DNA of 64,000 nucleotides from positions 186,001 through 250,000 of the forward strand of contig NZ_RCZM01000004.1 in the NCBI RefSeq assembly GCF_006438965.1. The letters run 5' to 3'. The notes beneath the pieces were generated by a model that was not told where the DNA came from, ran no database searches, and worked only from the letters and a program-made list of their open reading frames with translations. A program made the position numbers and the translations under genes. Each line of letters begins with the position of its first letter. The stretch's first letter is position 1. Shown here piece after piece: positions 61,679 to 64,000 of the stretch. The DNA is from Pedococcus bigeumensis (lineage in GTDB: Bacteria > Actinomycetota > Actinomycetes > Actinomycetales > Dermatophilaceae).

Positions 61679-62794
61679 GTGCGCGAGTACCTCCTCGTCC
61701 TGATGGTCGCCGCGGTGATCACGTATGCCGCCACGCCGCTGATGCGCGCCGTCGCGGTGCGGACCGGTGCCTTCACGCCGGTCCGTGACCGGGACGTCCA
61801 CTCGACACCGATCCCGCGGCTCGGGGGAGTGGCGATCTACCTGGGCTTCGCGGCGTCGATGGTCGCGGCGAGCCATCTGCCGTTCCTCGGTCAGGTCTTC
61901 CGGCTGGGACCGGAGCTGCGAGGCGTGCTGGTGGGGGCGGGCATCGTCTGCCTGATCGGCGCGATCGACGACATCCGCGAGATGGACTGGCTGACCAAGA
62001 TGGGCGGCCAGATGATCGCCGCCGGGATCATGGCCTTCAGCGGGGTGCTCCTCTACCAGCTGCCGATCGGCGGGGTCACCGTGCTCCCGCAGCCGATCAC
62101 GGTCGGGCTCACGGTCTTTGCCGTGGTCCTGTTCACCAACGCGGTCAACTTCATCGACGGGCTCGACGGGCTGGCGGCGGGTGTGGTCGTCATCGCCGGG
62201 GCCGCGTTCTTCATCTACAGCTACGGCATCTCCCGCACCTACGACCCTCCGAACGTGTTCTCGTCGGCCACCCTCATCTCGGCCGCGCTGATCGGCTGCT
62301 GCGTGGGCTTCCTGCCGCACAACTACCACCCGGCTCGGCTGTTCATGGGTGACTCCGGCGCCTTGTTGCTCGGGCTGCTGCTCGCCGCGGCCACAATCTC
62401 CACCACCGGCAACGTGACCCCGAACCAGGTGAGCACCAACCCGGTCGCAGCCACCCTGCTCCCGCTCGTGGTGCCGGCCGCCATCATCCTGCTGCCCCTG
62501 GTCGACATCCTGCTGGCGGTGGTGCGGCGCACCGCCCGCGGAGAACGGCCCTGGCACCCGGACAAGCAGCACCTGCACCACCGGATGCTCCAGCTCGGTC
62601 ACGGTCACCGCCGCGCCGTCGTGCTGCTCTGGCTCTGGGCGGCCGTGGCTGCCCTGGGCTCGGTCAGCTTCATCTTCATCGACGACGCCCGGGTCGCCGG
62701 GGGTGGAGTGCTGGTCGCCGTGGTCGTCACCGGCGTGCTGACGATCTGGCTGCCCCGCTGGTCGGTCCCCGGCCACCGGCCCAAGGTGCCCTGA
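61679..62794 (+). CDS. wecA: WecA/TagO-like undecaprenyl-phosphate GlcNAc-1-phosphate transferase
   Basis: The 371-residue membrane protein starts at GTG 61679 and has about eleven helices. Motifs in order are RDVHSTPIPRLGGVA, the aspartate pair IGAIDDIREMD, NFIDGLDGLAAG, the catalytic FMGDSGALLLG and the histidine cluster KQHLHHRML that marks the WecA/TagO branch. It should transfer GlcNAc-1-phosphate from UDP-GlcNAc to decaprenyl or undecaprenyl phosphate and start wall-polymer linkage units. Position before the atp operon is conserved in Actinobacteria, so this is the housekeeping copy. The WbpL-like paralogue lies at 12.8 kb. Confidence 0.94.
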   Translation: MREYLLVLMVAAVITYAATPLMRAVAVRTGAFTPVRDRDVHSTPIPRLGGVAIYLGFAASMVAASHLPFLGQVFRLGPELRGVLVGAGIVCLIGAIDDIREMDWLTKMGGQMIAAGIMAFSGVLLYQLPIGGVTVLPQPITVGLTVFAVVLFTNAVNFIDGLDGLAAGVVVIAGAAFFIYSYGISRTYDPPNVFSSATLISAALIGCCVGFLPHNYHPARLFMGDSGALLLGLLLAAATISTTGNVTPNQVSTNPVAATLLPLVVPAAIILLPLVDILLAVVRRTARGERPWHPDKQHLHHRMLQLGHGHRRAVVLLWLWAAVAALGSVSFIFIDDARVAGGGVLVAVVVTGVLTIWLPRWSVPGHRPKVP

Positions 62795-62803
62795 CCGCGC
62801 GCC

Positions 62804-63427
62804 TCAGCCGCGCGGCATACCCAGTCGTTGCTCGAGGCCGTCGCGCACCGCCGGCCACTCGTCCGCGAGCACGCTGAACACAACCGAGTCACGGAAGCTG
62901 CCGTCGGCCCGTTTGGTGTGCCGCCGCAGCACGCCCTCACGAGTGGCGCCGAGCTTGGCGATCGCGGCCTGGGAGCGCAGGTTAACCGCGTCGGTCTGGA
63001 TCTTGACCCGACCGAACCCGCAGTCGAACGCGTGCCCGAGCATCAGCAGCTTGCACTCGGGGTTGACCTGGGTGCCCCACCAGCGCGAGCCGTACATCGT
63101 CCAGCCGAGGTGGATCCGCTCGTTCTCGAGGTCGACGTCCCCGAGCGAGGAGGTGCCGACGACGGTGCCTTCCTCACCGAGGCCGCCCTCGCCAGTCAGC
63201 CGGACCGTGTATGCCGTGCGCCCGGCACCGCGCGCCGCGATGTTCTCCGCGGTGTTGGCCCTCGTGACCGACAGGTCCGCGGGCGGCGGTCGCATGATGA
63301 AGCCCTGGCGGTAGACGTCCGGGTCGGTGTAGACCGCGTGCAGTCCCGCGGCGTCGTCGGGCTGCATCACGTCGAGGCGGACGAACCGGCCGACCAGGGG
63401 GTCGCCTGTCGGGGCAGTGGCTGGCAT
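62804..63427 (-). CDS. GNAT-family N-acetyltransferase
   Basis: The 207-residue protein has an N-terminal RFVRLDVMQPDDAAGLHAV, the strand TVVGTSSLGDVDLENERIHLGW and the acetyl-CoA-side region CKLLMLGHAFDCGFGRVKIQ with NLRSQAAIAKLGATREGVL. This pattern matches RimJ/RimL-type GNAT enzymes (Acetyltransf_3). It would acetylate an amino group on a protein N-terminus or small molecule. It converges on the WecA-like gene with 9 bases between stops and is divergent from atpI. The substrate is unknown. Confidence 0.88.
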   Translation of the reverse strand: MPATAPTGDPLVGRFVRLDVMQPDDAAGLHAVYTDPDVYRQGFIMRPPPADLSVTRANTAENIAARGAGRTAYTVRLTGEGGLGEEGTVVGTSSLGDVDLENERIHLGWTMYGSRWWGTQVNPECKLLMLGHAFDCGFGRVKIQTDAVNLRSQAAIAKLGATREGVLRRHTKRADGSFRDSVVFSVLADEWPAVRDGLEQRLGMPRG

Positions 63428-63536
63428 GTCGGCAGGCTACCTGTGCCCGATTTTCCCGGTTTCCCGGCGGAGTTCCTGCGGCCGCGGCCTGGCCATGGTC
63501 GTGCTGTTCGCCGCCCGGGCTGGCGGCCCTCACGAC

Positions 63537-63558
63537 GCTTGTGATACCTTTCACAAGC
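63537..63558 (+). promoter_or_regulatory. CRP/GlxR-like operator upstream of atpI
   Basis: GCTTGTGA, six bases (TACCTT) and TCACAAGC form a perfect inverted repeat. Its core TGTGA-N6-TCACA is the consensus of CRP-family regulators, including actinobacterial GlxR. It lies 70-91 bases before the atpI start and 110-131 bases before the divergent GNAT start, so it could control either. Confidence 0.6.
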
Positions 63559-63627
63559 ACCCCAAGGAGGGCGCAGACCACCGTTCGCCAGGCACCGCAG
63601 CCCCGACGAATCAGGCAGGCCAGACCG

Positions 63628-64000
63628 ATGAGCGCAACCCCGCACACCGACCGCGACCCGTTCGCGGTGATGCTGCGCGGAGCCTTCCTGCCGACGCTGG
63701 CAGTGGGCCCGGTTGCCGTGGTCGTGGCCGCTGAGATGGGCGGGGGCAAGGCCGCCCTCGGCGCGGCCCTGGGCTTCGCGATCGCGATCACCTTCTTCGC
63801 GCTCGGGCTGTTCGTGATGCGCAAGCTGGGTGGTGCCTCGGATCCGTTCCGCTTCCTCGCCAGTGCCTTGGCCGTCTTCATGGGCCAGATGATCTTCCTG
63901 CTGGTGGTCATCATCGCCCTGCAGAGCGCGACCTGGCTGGACGGCACCGCCTTCGGGATCACGGTCCTGGCCGTCGCCGTCGTGTGGCAGGTGTTCCAGG
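63628..64000 (+). CDS. atpI: AtpI-like ATP synthase accessory protein, cut by the window end
   Basis: The frame opens at ATG 63628 (SATPHTDRDPFAVMLRGAF) and runs past the right edge, so only the first 124 residues are seen. Four hydrophobic helices are visible, including LPTLAVGPVAVVVAAEMGG and FMGQMIFLLVVIIALQS, with KAALGAALGFAIAITFFALG between. Size, topology and position after a wecA-like gene match the small AtpI protein that opens actinobacterial atp operons and assists c-ring assembly or magnesium supply. The motif evidence alone is weak and the call depends on context. A CRP-like site precedes it. Confidence 0.75.
   Translation, partial: MSATPHTDRDPFAVMLRGAFLPTLAVGPVAVVVAAEMGGGKAALGAALGFAIAITFFALGLFVMRKLGGASDPFRFLASALAVFMGQMIFLLVVIIALQSATWLDGTAFGITVLAVAVVWQVFQ

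Noticed and set aside
60740-62776. A 678-codon open frame antisense to glyA and wecA
   Set aside because: It crosses two well-defined genes and has low-complexity Arg/Asp/His/Gly composition typical of shadow frames.

Overview
The window is high-GC DNA from an actinobacterium. The gene order and several families (Kgd-type 2-oxoglutarate decarboxylase, a Rho with a huge Arg/Asp/Gln insertion, a DUF222-HNH gene, argS-lysA-hom-thrC-thrB-rho-rpmE-prfA-prmC-sua5-glyA-wecA-atpI) point to Micrococcales, most likely an Intrasporangiaceae-like organism. This assignment is inference from synteny and protein style, not from a search.

Layout. (a) 1-19.2 kb is a surface-polysaccharide locus. It holds a truncated methyltransferase, a Tat-type beta-helix protein, an epimerase/UDP-sugar dehydrogenase pair, an acyltransferase, a Wzy-like polymerase, a hexapeptide acetyltransferase, and a minus-strand operon (WbpM/CapD-like dehydratase, WbpL-like phosphoglycosyltransferase, an SDR-GT4 fusion, GT4, GT2, Wzx-like flippase). 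The dTDP-rhamnose genes follow as divergent rmlA-rmlC and rmlB-rmlD. Together these could make nucleotide sugars, load the first sugar on undecaprenyl phosphate, extend, flip and polymerise. (b) 19.2-21.0 kb is a DUF222-HNH gene bounded by a perfect 26-bp direct repeat at the junction of two convergent genes; it looks like a mobile unit. (c) 21-31 kb holds an NTP-transferase-like gene, an MDR oxidoreductase, small hypothetical genes, a 2024-residue secreted protein (three 129-residue repeats, ten Ig-like repeats, fourteen RCC1 blades), an SGNH hydrolase and a 58-residue conserved gene.

(d) 31-40 kb has kgd, an ABC-2 exporter, two CNNM/CorC-type CBS proteins, and tRNA-Arg(CCG) with a clear terminator. 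(e) 40-49.7 kb has an orphan receiver protein, argS, lysA, then the threonine genes hom-thrC-thrB and rho. (f) 49.8-54.8 kb is a translationally coupled four-gene cassette (receiver, HEAT-repeat membrane protein, processive family 2 glycosyltransferase, membrane histidine kinase). It is the best candidate here for an undescribed signalling/glycan system. (g) 54.9-64 kb is conserved housekeeping (rpmE, prfA, prmC, sua5-like, glyA, wecA-like, atpI). It is interrupted between prmC and sua5 by three accessory genes (methyltransferase, secreted protein, MarR). A TGTGA-N6-TCACA site lies upstream of atpI.

No CRISPR array, rRNA, transposase or integrase gene was seen. No stretch over 300 bases lacks a gene. 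Very long ORFs antisense to kgd, argS, lysA, hom and glyA are judged to be shadows of GC-rich codon usage.
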